Assembly: GCA_044507625.1 (NCBI GenBank)
Contig: JBIQJE010000013.1
Coordinates: forward strand, 1-64,000
Reading direction: 5' to 3'
DNA length: 64,000 nucleotides
Origin: Hyphomicrobium_A sp044507625
GTDB taxonomy: Bacteria > Pseudomonadota > Alphaproteobacteria > Rhizobiales > Hyphomicrobiaceae
The notes under the pieces are model-generated. The model had not been told where the DNA came from, ran no database searches, and saw nothing but the letters and a program-made list of their open reading frames with translations. The position numbers and the translations under genes were made by a program. Shown piece by piece: positions 7,018 through 15,575 of the stretch; the stretch's first letter is position 1, and each line of letters begins with the position of its first letter.

Positions 7018-8154
7018 ATGAAACCGGCATCGTACTCCGCAGCGCTTCTCATCGCGCTCGCCGCTTCGGCGCCCTGGACATTCCCCGGCTCCGACAGCTT
7101 CTCCCCCATCACAGCAGCCAACGCGCAGCAGCTTCGTGCGCAACAGCCGCGGCCGATCACGAAGGCGCAGGCCGACGCTATCGCGGCCTACGAGGAAGCA
7201 CTCGACAGCTTCAAGAAAATTCTCGCCGAGCGGCGACGCCAGATCGACAGCAACGGCAAGCTGTCGGCACGGCCGGGGCAGGACGTCTATCTGGCGCGCG
7301 TGAAGGTCATGAGCACCTACAAAGACCTCACCGATCTGATGCCCGAGCGCATTGGCCCGCCAAACCGCTATAGCGTTCCGCCCGCCTATTTCGACAAGGC
7401 GATCGAGCCGCTTATCGAGGAATACGCGGCGCTCTTTTCCTCGATGCAGGCGCCACCGAAGTTTGCCCAGGCGTCCGCCACGCCCTTCAAGGACGTCTAC
7501 GATCTGGGACGCGCGATCGCGCTCGCACAGGGTCTCGACGAGCGCGCGGCCGATGCCGCAGGGCGCATAAGTCTTGGCATTTTCTTCGCCGAGACGAACG
7601 GCAAGCAGAATATCGGCAACGGGCGCTCGAAGACCTACAAGGGAAGCCTGCAGACCGGTCCGCAGGAGAATCGCCGCGGCGCCCATAAGTGGGCTGCCAT
7701 CAAGGCGAGGATCGCGAAGGCCGCGCCCGAAGTTGCCGCGCGTGATGCAAAGGAAGCCGCACGCGCACGCGGCATCGACGAGCGTTACAATCACTGGGTC
7801 GCGGTCCGCAACGGCCTGATGAACGCCCACGCCGATCTCTTCGCACAGCTCCCGAAGATCACGAAAATCCTGCCCGACGAAATCGATCAGATGAAGTTCT
7901 TCCAGCTCATCCAGATCGTACCGGCGCCCACGCGGGAGGCGCTGGCGTCGGGTGACTTCATGCGCTACCGCGTCACGAGCCCGAGGATCATGGGATATCT
8001 GCGCAACAACTCGATCTTCGCCTTCGGCAAAAAGGAGCGCGCGAGAACGAGCGCCAATTACCGCGAGATCCTCGACGCGATGTGGCTGTTCAACAGCAAG
8101 TTCGAGAAAGCGCGCGACAAGTACGCCGAGTTGAAGGACGGCAAGGCGAGCTGA
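7018..8154 (+). CDS. Exported hypothetical protein, possibly lysozyme-like
   Basis: 378 aa from ATG 7018. Signal peptide MKPASYSAALLIALAASAPW to about ANAQQ (residue 37), then a charged helical region (QADAIAAYEEALDSFKKIL) and a conserved-looking segment ISLGIFFAETNGKQNIGNG followed by KTYKGSLQTGPQENRRGAHKW. The Glu followed by an Asn/Gly-rich stretch recalls the active-site region of soluble lytic transglycosylases, but the match is too weak to claim activity. The C-terminal 100 residues are charged helices. The long reading frame on the opposite strand is a shadow. Confidence 0.8.
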   Translation: MKPASYSAALLIALAASAPWTFPGSDSFSPITAANAQQLRAQQPRPITKAQADAIAAYEEALDSFKKILAERRRQIDSNGKLSARPGQDVYLARVKVMSTYKDLTDLMPERIGPPNRYSVPPAYFDKAIEPLIEEYAALFSSMQAPPKFAQASATPFKDVYDLGRAIALAQGLDERAADAAGRISLGIFFAETNGKQNIGNGRSKTYKGSLQTGPQENRRGAHKWAAIKARIAKAAPEVAARDAKEAARARGIDERYNHWVAVRNGLMNAHADLFAQLPKITKILPDEIDQMKFFQLIQIVPAPTREALASGDFMRYRVTSPRIMGYLRNNSIFAFGKKERARTSANYREILDAMWLFNSKFEKARDKYAELKDGKAS

Positions 8155-8258
8155 GGCATCGCAGATCGGCTCGCCGCACACACCGCACCGATGCTTATCC
8201 GCGCCGAGTGAGTGCTGGCGGCCTCCATGCCGGTGGTACGGCCAGCCGAGGCATCCGA

Positions 8259-8948
8259 TTAGTTAGCCCAGCTCTCGACGGCTTCGGTAGGCAGATCGTC
8301 CGTCTGCATATTGCGCAGACGCGGCGCGACCGACCTGCCGGACGGGCCCCCAGACTGCGAGACGTCCGCACCGAGGAAGCGCTCCCAAGTGACGGTCACC
8401 CGCGTGCCGACGGGAACGCGCGGATAAAGATCGAGCACGTCCTTGTTGTACATGCGGATGCAGCCTTTCGAGGCCGCGGTGCCGATCGTCCAGGGCGCAT
8501 CCGTGCCGTGGATCCGGTACGTGCTGGACCCGAGATAGAGCGCGCGCACGCCCAGCGGATTCATCGGGTGGCCGCCCGGCACCCAGCTCGGCAAGCGCGG
8601 GTTCTCCTTCAGCATCGAAGGCGTGGGGCGCCACGAAGGATTGACGCGTTTGTCCGAGATGCTGGTTACGCCCTGCCAGCGGTCCTGCTCGCGCGGAATG
8701 GCAACGGGATAGCTTATGGCTCGCCCGCGCTCATGGATGTAGTAGAGCTTGCGGTCGCCAAAGCTGACGATGATCTGCCCCGGCGTGTAACGCTCATTGA
8801 ACTGGACGATGCTGCGGCCGCTGCCGTCTTTCTCGCGGGCGCCGTCCCAATCCCAGAAAAGCTGCGCGCTCGCGGGCCGGACCATGCCGGCCATCGCGGT
8901 CAGCAGGGCTGCCGCCCCCATGAGTGCCGAATACGCAAACGTTTTCAT
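8259..8948 (-). CDS. L,D-transpeptidase (YkuD/ErfK family), exported
   Basis: 229 aa from ATG 8948 with GAGGA upstream. Signal peptide MKTFAYSALMGAAALLTAMAG...PASAQ. The YkuD domain spans about residues 60-195: QIIVSFGDRKLYYIHERGRAISYPVAIP at the start, and the active site HGTDAPWTIGTAASKGCIRMYN, with HG and the nucleophile Cys in SKGCIR. These enzymes form 3-3 crosslinks in peptidoglycan or attach lipoproteins to it in the periplasm. The C-terminal 30 residues are a charged tail. It stands alone; the neighbouring exported gene on the plus strand converges on it. Confidence 0.93.
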   Translation of the reverse strand: MKTFAYSALMGAAALLTAMAGMVRPASAQLFWDWDGAREKDGSGRSIVQFNERYTPGQIIVSFGDRKLYYIHERGRAISYPVAIPREQDRWQGVTSISDKRVNPSWRPTPSMLKENPRLPSWVPGGHPMNPLGVRALYLGSSTYRIHGTDAPWTIGTAASKGCIRMYNKDVLDLYPRVPVGTRVTVTWERFLGADVSQSGGPSGRSVAPRLRNMQTDDLPTEAVESWAN

Positions 8949-9093
8949 CTTCCTCGAGCCGTGTCGCAATTCCCCCATCACGCGTGCCCCAACAGTGTGG
9001 CAGGAGAAGGGACGCCGCCGGTTGTGCCTTCACAAGGGTGCGAGCAGCCCGCAAGTCGCCATTTCGCACAGTCGAAAGGCGCCCGGCCGATCC

Positions 9094-9549
9094 CTAGGCG
9101 GCGGCCGGTCGGCGCGGCACAACGAGCTTCGAGACCATCACCTGCACGATCTCGCCCTTCTGGTTGCGGGTCTCGGAGCGCACCGTGACCATTCCCCGGT
9201 CTGGGCGCGAGCGCGACGGCTTGATCTCCAGGATCTCGCTCGTCACCTGCAGCACATCCCCAGGTCGCGTGGGGCGCGGCCACGTGACCTCGCCACCCGC
9301 ACCTATGACGCCGCCGGCAATGGGTGCGCCGCCCTCGACGAGCAGCCGCATGGTGACGGAGGCCGTATGCCAGCCGCTCGCCGCCAGACCGCCGAACAGC
9401 GAATCGACCGCGGCGGCCTCGTCGAGGTGGAAAGGTTGCGGATCGAATTCGGCGCCGAAGCGCCTGATCGCATCCGGTGTCATCTCGTGGGTGGCGCTTT
9501 CAAAGCGCTGCCCGACCGAGAGATCTTCGAGGTAGAGCTTTGGGCCCAT
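9094..9549 (-). CDS. MaoC-like hotdog-fold dehydratase
   Basis: 151 aa, ATG 9549. MaoC/R-hydratase pattern: FESATHEMTPDAIRRFGAEFDPQPFHLDEAAA near residues 16-47, with Asp and His matching the catalytic pair of (R)-specific enoyl-CoA hydratases, then LFGGLAASGWHTASVTMRLLVE and WPRPTRPGDVLQVTSEI. It probably hydrates or dehydrates acyl-CoA or related thioesters in the cytoplasm. It follows the 100-aa gene by 15 nt and is probably cotranscribed with it. Confidence 0.88.
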   Translation of the reverse strand: MGPKLYLEDLSVGQRFESATHEMTPDAIRRFGAEFDPQPFHLDEAAAVDSLFGGLAASGWHTASVTMRLLVEGGAPIAGGVIGAGGEVTWPRPTRPGDVLQVTSEILEIKPSRSRPDRGMVTVRSETRNQKGEIVQVMVSKLVVPRRPAAA

Positions 9550-9564
9550 GCGGCGGTTGCCCCG

Positions 9565-9867
9565 TCAGGTCGGCAGCACCGAGCGCAGCTGGTCCTCGAA
9601 CTGCTTCACGGCTCGCAGCGCACGCTCTTTCATAACGGGCGAAAGGGGATCGTTGCCCTCGATGGGGAAGCCTGCGATCGCCTTTTCCGCGTTGTCCACG
9701 ATGCGGGTGGCGGCGTTCCAGGGATTGAGCTCACGCAAGGTGATCGCCTGCAAAAGCTGCGTGAGGATGACGCCGGTCGCCAGCACCATGCCGTTGAGCT
9801 CGGCATTCTCGCGCGTCAGGCGCTCGATGGCTGCGTGGATGTCTTTGTTTTCAGTGTTCTGCGACAT
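9565..9867 (-). CDS. Hypothetical cytoplasmic helical protein
   Basis: 100 aa, ATG 9867, with GGAG about 9 nt upstream. All-helical in appearance: an N-terminal heptad-like segment (IHAAIERLTRENAELNGMVLATGVILTQLLQ) and a C-terminal amphipathic helix (MKERALRAVKQFEDQLRSVLP). No signal peptide. It is read just before the MaoC-like gene, probably as an operon. Family not recognised. Confidence 0.72.
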   Translation of the reverse strand: MSQNTENKDIHAAIERLTRENAELNGMVLATGVILTQLLQAITLRELNPWNAATRIVDNAEKAIAGFPIEGNDPLSPVMKERALRAVKQFEDQLRSVLPT

Positions 9868-10094
9868 GTAGTAGGGCTCCGCGGGAGTAGAGTTGGCGAG
9901 AGTCCGCTATAGCATGCCAAGGTAAAGGAACGACCTCGCAGCGGCGGCGCAGTTTGCGGCGAATGGCCCCGCGGTGCGACGCCGATCAGACGCAGGTCTG
10001 CGGCACATTCCTGCCACCGTTGCGCGCCGATCCGCGCCAAACCGAACCTCGGGTTGGTGCGGCCATTCTCTTGCCCCGACTCTCGCGCTAGGTC

Positions 10095-11363
10095 ATGGAC
10101 ATGCAGGTAACGGGAACGGGTGGGCACCGCGTGCCTGGGAAAGCTTTATCGGCTCGCTTCTGCAGGTCGGCTATCGCCGCGCTGGCGGGCGCGTGCCTGC
10201 TGCCCGTCATCCCCGCCAGCGGTCAACCGGCCGATCTCGCCGCCGACGCTGCCCCTTCCGCGGCCGCAGCGCAGCTCGCCGACATCTTCAGCCAGGTGGG
10301 CGACCAGATCTACGAGGAATGCATCTTCGAGCTATCTCCCGAGCAGCTCGAGGTGCAGCATGCACTCATCACCGCGTACATCCAGCAGGGCGCGACGAGT
10401 ACGCTGGCGCGCCAGCTTGCCGTGAAGCAGATCCAGCCTCCGAAGCTCTCGCCGGGTTGCGAGCAAATCCGCCAGCAGCCCCCCGAGCCGGTCGAGCCCT
10501 CGCCATGGGAGACGACGCTGGAAGCGGAAGCCAAGCCGCAGAAGGTCGAGCCGCCCATACCGAAAGCCGCCGAGCCGAAGCTTGCGGCCCGGCCGCAGCC
10601 GAGCGCCAAGCCTGCCGCGAAGCCGGGAACGGCCGGGGAGCCGTCCCGCGCCGAAACCCCGGCATCGGAAAACGTACTCGCGTCTATCAAAGACAGGAAA
10701 ATGCTCCCGCAGTGGGACTGCGGGCCCAGCGTCGATTACGTCACCATCAGCCTCAACGGTTTCAAGCGTAAGCTGACCGGCGGCGAGATCTGCAATCCCT
10801 ATCAGGACGTCGTGCGCGAAGTGCCGGCCACGGGCTCGAGCTTCAAGCTGGGTTACACCATCCGCACCGGCCGCCTCTTCGTCGTTTCGGACGATCCGAA
10901 GATCGACGGCCGTACGATCGCGTGGGCGCTGTCGGGCCGCGATGTCTGCCGCAACAATCCCGAACCCGAATGCCTCGCGGCGCGCGCGGTCGGGCCGTTG
11001 CCGCCCGGCGAATACACGTTCGCATCGGACAAGGCTCACCGCGTGAGCTGGGGCCCGAAGACGAAGCGCAACGTCGCTGGAATCTGGCTGCGCAAGCTCT
11101 GGAACCAGGACCGCTACACGCCGCAGCAGAAGAAAGCCATTCTCGCCCGCGGCAACATCGCGATCCACATGCGTCTCAAGGGCGAGATGTCCGAAGCCTG
11201 CATAGGCATGGAGCCGAAGGGCTGGGCCTATGTCGCCTCGCTGATCAAGGATGGCCGCGCAACGGGCGTCAATGTCTACATCGACGAGCCACATCCGCAG
11301 ATTGCGGAAGCCCCTCCCGTGGTGGAAGGGTCATCCTTCTCGCTCACCTCACTCTTCAAGTGA
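10095..11363 (+). CDS. Exported protein with DUF2778/Tlde1-like C-terminal domain
   Basis: 422 aa, ATG 10095; other in-frame starts are possible. An N-terminal basic/hydrophobic signal segment (residues 22-45) is followed by a helical region, a Pro/Lys/Glu-rich linker (about 130-190) and a globular C-terminal domain. In it, WALSGRDVCRNN, then GPLPPGEYTF and later IAIHMRL...SEACIGM resemble the DUF2778/Tlde1 layout in which a His and a Cys form the catalytic pair of an L,D-carboxypeptidase/transpeptidase-like fold; the residues here are His358 and Cys369. The usual G between Ser and Cys is replaced. I infer peptidoglycan-related action in the periplasm, with moderate doubt. No type VI secretion genes are nearby. 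Confidence 0.75.
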   Translation: MDMQVTGTGGHRVPGKALSARFCRSAIAALAGACLLPVIPASGQPADLAADAAPSAAAAQLADIFSQVGDQIYEECIFELSPEQLEVQHALITAYIQQGATSTLARQLAVKQIQPPKLSPGCEQIRQQPPEPVEPSPWETTLEAEAKPQKVEPPIPKAAEPKLAARPQPSAKPAAKPGTAGEPSRAETPASENVLASIKDRKMLPQWDCGPSVDYVTISLNGFKRKLTGGEICNPYQDVVREVPATGSSFKLGYTIRTGRLFVVSDDPKIDGRTIAWALSGRDVCRNNPEPECLAARAVGPLPPGEYTFASDKAHRVSWGPKTKRNVAGIWLRKLWNQDRYTPQQKKAILARGNIAIHMRLKGEMSEACIGMEPKGWAYVASLIKDGRATGVNVYIDEPHPQIAEAPPVVEGSSFSLTSLFK

Positions 11364-11407
11364 CATCCAACTCCCGCGCTCGAGAAGCCGAGAGATCCCC
11401 AAACGAA

Positions 11408-11434
11408 ATCGCCCGCCGACAGACGGCGGGCGAT
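11408..11434. terminator. Perfect 11-bp hairpin after the Tlde1-like gene
   Basis: ATCGCCCGCCG (11408-11418) pairs with CGGCGGGCGAT (11424-11434) around acaga. It lies 45 nt after the plus-strand stop and between two convergent genes. There is no clear T-run, so it may be a processing or Rho-assisted end. Confidence 0.5.
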
Positions 11435-11543
11435 CGGGAATGTCGTGAGTGAAGCGCGTGCCTGAGGAAAGTAGGATCCGGCTTTCCAAAAAGCAGCTCG
11501 ATCTAACGGAGACGTCCAAGCGCTCTGCGAAGGCAGAACGCCA

Positions 11544-11798
11544 CTAGTCCATCGTGATCGCGAAGACCTTGAAATCTTTGGTGATGCGGAAGTCGTAGTT
11601 GCCCGACTTGCACTTGACGTCCTCGGCCTCGTAGACGCCCGAACCTTCGGTTTCCTTTTCGAAGGTGCCGCCTTCGCAGCCCCAGTTCGCGACAATCTCC
11701 TTCAGCTTCGCTGCTTCGTCGTCAGTGACCTTCTCATCCGCGAGAGCGGCAACGCTGCACATACCGAGCGCAAGGGCAGAAATAAGCGCCAGTCGCAT
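11544..11798 (-). CDS. Small exported PepSY-like protein
   Basis: 84 aa from ATG 11798, chosen for AAAGGAG upstream and a clean signal peptide MRLALISALALGMCSVAALA. The mature part, EAAKLKEIVANWGCEGGTFEKE...YEAEDVKCKSGNYDFRITKDFKV, resembles a single PepSY-type module: one helix then three strands, here with two cysteines that may form a disulfide. Likely periplasmic; function unknown. Confidence 0.72.
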   Translation of the reverse strand: MRLALISALALGMCSVAALADEKVTDDEAAKLKEIVANWGCEGGTFEKETEGSGVYEAEDVKCKSGNYDFRITKDFKVFAITMD

Positions 11799-11983
11799 CA
11801 GGAATCTCCTTTTCAGCATTCCGGCGAAATCCGCCGGCTGGCAATCATATTGACCATTTATTCCTGACAACGCACTGACAATCATCCCGAAGCGACGCGC
11901 TGCCGCATGATGTACACAATACCAAGGCCGTCACACCGGCTTTAGAAAAATGCCGCGCACGCGGGGCCCCTACGTGCAAGACG

Positions 11984-12583
11984 CTACTCGCACGGCACCG
12001 TGAGCGTCATCGCGACCGATGGGAAAAACTTTTTGCAATCTGTGGGCTTACCCGCGCTTTCATAGAGTGACATCGCAACCGCGGAGACACGCTCCTGCGC
12101 CACCTTCACCGCGCTGAGCGCGATCGAAGAGCTTTCGCTCTCGATGCGCTTCGGGCCGGCACGCGTGTCGGCGACGGCTTCAGCGCTGAATCCGTTGCCC
12201 ACGCGAGCGACCACCGGATCGCCCCGAGAAGGTGCGCTGCGCACCTTGATCTCTTCGCTCGGCCTCGACGCCTTACTCGCCAGCGTCCGCTGACCTGTCT
12301 TGCCGTGCCCGTCGGCCTTACCGCTTCTACTGGATTTCTCCGCCTTGGCGGTCTTCAGCGGCTTTGCGTCCCGGTGGTTCTCCTTGGCAACCTTCCGCTG
12401 CCGTGCACCCCGCGCGCTGCGATCGGCGTAACCGCGCGAGCGGTATGCCGGCGCGTCCGGCACCGTGGCATGCTGGCGAACGACCTCCGGAACATACTCG
12501 CAGGAGATGCATGCTTCAGCCGAAGTGGCGAGCGCGGCGCTGGAAAGCGCAACGGCGGCGATGGTGAAAATGCTGCGGATCAT
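11984..12583 (-). CDS. Exported hypothetical protein, Lys/Arg-rich
   Basis: 199 aa from ATG 12583, which has AAGGAG upstream; a much longer upstream frame lacks gene-like composition. Signal peptide MIRSIFTIAAVALSSAALATSAEA, then CISCEYVPEVV with two close cysteines, a long basic low-complexity middle (about residues 45-130) and a more ordered C-terminus with two further cysteines (PTDCKKFFPSVAMTLTVPCE). Family not recognised; likely periplasmic. Confidence 0.68.
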   Translation of the reverse strand: MIRSIFTIAAVALSSAALATSAEACISCEYVPEVVRQHATVPDAPAYRSRGYADRSARGARQRKVAKENHRDAKPLKTAKAEKSSRSGKADGHGKTGQRTLASKASRPSEEIKVRSAPSRGDPVVARVGNGFSAEAVADTRAGPKRIESESSSIALSAVKVAQERVSAVAMSLYESAGKPTDCKKFFPSVAMTLTVPCE

Positions 12584-12796
12584 GGGACGCTCCTTCGGCT
12601 CATCGTTTTGCTTGAAGCCCAGTCTAGGATTCCGCTGCCCTTTCGCTGTTCCCGGCGGAACGGCTCTCCCGTTATGCCCGTTTGAAGAACATCCAAGCTT
12701 CTGCATCCTTCGTTTCTTGCCGATTGGAACAGGCACGGGGCGGTCGCGTTTGCTTCCGGGGAGGGAAAAGAACCAGCGACCTAGGAGACTAGAAAA

Positions 12797-13105
12797 ATGA
12801 AAGCTTCCAAGATCGCCATCGCGGCCATCACCGCATTCGGTCTTTCCGCCGGCGTCGCCTTTGCGCAAGAAGCGGGCTTCGGCAACGATCCGAACGCTTC
12901 GAAGAACCAGGTTCCAGCGCCGAGCGTGAACAACCCTGCCGACCCGGCCGCCGGCAATCCTGGCTCCGCTTCCCAGGTGCCTACCGCTCCGCAGAAGCAG
13001 GAAGATCTCTATGACAGCGGTGCCAGCGGCGCAGGCACGGGTGAAGCTGGGAGCGCTAGCGATCCAGCAATGACCAAGCCGCAAACTTCCGATCCGGCGC
13101 GCTGA
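12797..13105 (+). CDS. Small exported Pro/Ala/Ser-rich protein
   Basis: 102 aa, ATG 12797, with AGGAG about 10 nt upstream. Signal peptide MKASKIAIAAITAFGLSAGVAFA cleaved before QEAGFG. The remainder is low-complexity and rich in Pro, Ala, Ser, Asn and Gln, without cysteines, so probably disordered in the periplasm. Divergent from the preceding exported gene. Function unknown. Confidence 0.7.
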   Translation: MKASKIAIAAITAFGLSAGVAFAQEAGFGNDPNASKNQVPAPSVNNPADPAAGNPGSASQVPTAPQKQEDLYDSGASGAGTGEAGSASDPAMTKPQTSDPAR

Positions 13106-13345
13106 CGATCGACAGACTTGGACTTCCGCAGCAATGCGGAAGTCCTTTCCTTCCATCATCCATTAAACGGAGAAAGGATTCCGTACACACTCTCCAGTCT
13201 TCGCGATCCGAAGATCCCGCTGCAAGCGGCGTCGCGCTGCCTCGTTCAGACACGCGGTCATGTCGACGCAAGAACATGGCGGGAATCCCGATCGAGATCA
13301 TCTCAACACAAGATTGTCGACACAGAGTTAGTGGGGGTTATTCGC

Positions 13346-14740
13346 TTGGACGTGCGTGATACCGAGCTCGATCCCACGGACCTCCGCCGCGCGCGGAATG
13401 GTCGGTTGGCCCGATTTGCGACCCGCGTGGGATTGGATGCGACCTCGCTTGCGCACGACGCAGCGAGCGCTTGGCGAAACTGGCGCAATAGGCCGCGTCC
13501 AGGCATATCCCGAATGCCGGTGGCGTCGGGCACGTACCGCTCGCAGTCCTTCGATGAACTGGCGGGCTATACGGCAGTGGAGAAACACCGCAAAGTTGCT
13601 CGCCGTTTCGGCTTCAGCGATCCTTTCTACCAATGCCATCAGTCCGCACGCGCGCCCTATATCGTCGTTGACGGACGCACGCTGATCAACTTCTCCGCCT
13701 ACGACTATCTCGGCCTCAATGGTCATCCGGCGGTCGCCGCCGCCGCGAAAGCCGCGATCGACGAGCACGGCACTTCCGTCTCGGCGAGCCGCATCGTTGC
13801 GGGAGATATCGATCTTCACCGCGAGCTCGAAGCCGCGCTCGCCGCGCACTACGGAACCGAGGCGGCACTTGCGTTCGTGAGCGGGCACGCAACGAACGTA
13901 TCGACCATTGCCGCCATCACCGAGCCAGGCGATCTCATTCTCCACGATGAGTTCGCACACAACAGCATCATCGTCGGCGCGCGTCTCTCAGGCGCAACTA
14001 CCATTGCCTTCCGCCACAACAATCTTGCGTCGCTGCGCGCGCATCTGGAGTCCGAACGCCACCGCCACCGGAACGCACTGATCGCGGTCGAAGGGCTCTA
14101 CTCGATGGACGGCGACACCCCGGATCTGCGCGGTCTCATCGCCCTCAAGCAGCGCTATGGCGCGTGGCTGATGGTGGACGAAGCCCATGCCTTTGGCGTG
14201 CTCGGCGCAACGGGACAGGGGATTGCCGAGGCCACGGGAGTCGATCCGCGCGAGGTCGACATATGGATGGGCACGCTCAGCAAGGCGCTGTCGGCCTGCG
14301 GCGGTTACATATGCGGCTCGCATGCGCTCGTCGAACTGCTGCGGTTCCGCGCACCCGGCCAGGTCTATTCCGTGGGCATGTCGCCCCCGCTTGCAGCCGC
14401 GGCGCTCGCCGCACTGCAGCTGGCGCACGCCGAGCCGCATCGCGTTCAGCGCCTGCAGGAGAATGGCCGCCACTTCCTGCGCCAGGCACACAAGCTGGGC
14501 CTCAACACAGCAACGTGCGAGGGATTTTCAGTCTGCCCCGTCATGGTCGGCGACATCGTCCGCGCGGGCCGGATCACGGACCGCATGCTGAAACGGGGCA
14601 TCTATGTGCTCCCGATCATCTATCCCGCCGTGCCGCTCAAAGCGGCGCGTCTGCGCTTCTTCCTCACCGCCGCGCACACGCAGGAGCAAATCGACGAAGC
14701 CCTGCGCATCACGGCCGAAGAGCTCGCGCAGCTGAACTAG
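13346..14740 (+). CDS. PLP-dependent alpha-oxoamine synthase family enzyme (BioF/KBL/SPT-like)
   Basis: About 464 aa from a TTG at 13346; an ATG at 13514 would give a 408-aa protein closer to the usual length, so the start is uncertain. From residue 110 it matches the fold-type I alpha-oxoamine synthases: INFSAYDYLGLNGHPAV, the substrate site DEFAHNSIIVGARLSGA, VEGLYSMDGDTPDL, the cofactor Asp/His in VDEAHAFGVLGATGQG, and TLSKALSACGG with the PLP lysine (codon 14282-14284). Such enzymes join an amino acid to an acyl-CoA or acyl-ACP (8-amino-7-oxononanoate, 2-amino-3-oxobutyrate, sphingoid base, 5-aminolevulinate). No biotin, heme or sphingolipid genes are adjacent, so the substrate is open. 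Confidence 0.87.
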   Translation: MDVRDTELDPTDLRRARNGRLARFATRVGLDATSLAHDAASAWRNWRNRPRPGISRMPVASGTYRSQSFDELAGYTAVEKHRKVARRFGFSDPFYQCHQSARAPYIVVDGRTLINFSAYDYLGLNGHPAVAAAAKAAIDEHGTSVSASRIVAGDIDLHRELEAALAAHYGTEAALAFVSGHATNVSTIAAITEPGDLILHDEFAHNSIIVGARLSGATTIAFRHNNLASLRAHLESERHRHRNALIAVEGLYSMDGDTPDLRGLIALKQRYGAWLMVDEAHAFGVLGATGQGIAEATGVDPREVDIWMGTLSKALSACGGYICGSHALVELLRFRAPGQVYSVGMSPPLAAAALAALQLAHAEPHRVQRLQENGRHFLRQAHKLGLNTATCEGFSVCPVMVGDIVRAGRITDRMLKRGIYVLPIIYPAVPLKAARLRFFLTAAHTQEQIDEALRITAEELAQLN

Positions 14741-14912
14741 CGCCATCAGCTCTAAAGCGGCCATCCCAAGTGAACTGTTCAGCTTGGTTGTACGGAGTAG
14801 TGATTCAGATCAGCACAATCCGCGCGGTCTGTTTCAATCGCCGTTAGAAATGCGCCCGTACGCTCTGCGCTACCGAAAGAGGAACGCGGTCGCTTTGGGG
14901 GATTTCGAAGCC

Positions 14913-15368
14913 ATGGCCAAGACGACGGTGAGCATGAACACCAAACGCTACGGCACGGTCATCGCGACGGGAGCCGTCGCGTTCTCTGCTTCGCTGCTCT
15001 TGCCCGCGGCATCCTTCGCCATCGGTCCGGCCCCCGCCAGCACCGTACTCGGGCAAGCACTCTTCCAGGAGCGTTGCGCGAGCTGCCATGGCGCGGATGG
15101 CAAAGGCGGCGGTCCCGACGCGGCGACGCTTTCGGTCCAGCCGCCCGATCTCACCACCCTCGCCCAGCGCGCCGGCGGCACTTTCCCCGCGCCGCGCATC
15201 GTCGAGATCATCACGTACGGCGGCAACATCGCCGCCCACGGAACCGGACCGATGCCGATCTGGGGCAAGATATTCAGCGATGAAGGTGGGCGCGGAAGGA
15301 TCGGCGCGGCAACCTCGCGCCAGAACGTGGTGGCGCTGAAACGCTACCTCGAGACCATCCAGAAATAA
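14913..15368 (+). CDS. Exported class I cytochrome c
   Basis: 151 aa from ATG 14913 with GGGGGA about 10 nt upstream; an in-frame ATG seven codons later would give a shorter leader. A signal segment, YGTVIATGAVAFSASLLLPAASFA, precedes the mature protein. The heme site is CASCHGADGKGGGPDA, and GPMPIWGKIF supplies the likely Met ligand. Size and order match small monoheme cytochromes c used as periplasmic electron carriers or subunits. No oxidase or dehydrogenase gene is next to it, so the partner is unknown. Confidence 0.9.
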   Translation: MAKTTVSMNTKRYGTVIATGAVAFSASLLLPAASFAIGPAPASTVLGQALFQERCASCHGADGKGGGPDAATLSVQPPDLTTLAQRAGGTFPAPRIVEIITYGGNIAAHGTGPMPIWGKIFSDEGGRGRIGAATSRQNVVALKRYLETIQK

Positions 15369-15575
15369 GCCCCCACCGTACGCGCGCGGGGCAGGCCTTC
15401 GCCGGGCGGCGTGCCGCCTGCGATCAGAAAGTTATTCATCTGCTGTGAAAAAACCGGGCCTCCGTGTGCACAACACCGCCCCGCAACAATGGATGCGGGC
15501 CTGTCCATGTTAGCCGTCGCTCGTTGCGTAGCCCGCGTAGAGGGGAATGAAAATTGAGCGAGGGAGTACGTGGCT

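Noticed and set aside
6973..8181. Long minus-strand reading frame of 402 codons
   Set aside because: Antisense to an exported protein with a clear signal peptide; its composition (His/Asp/Leu/Arg-rich) is that of a shadow frame.
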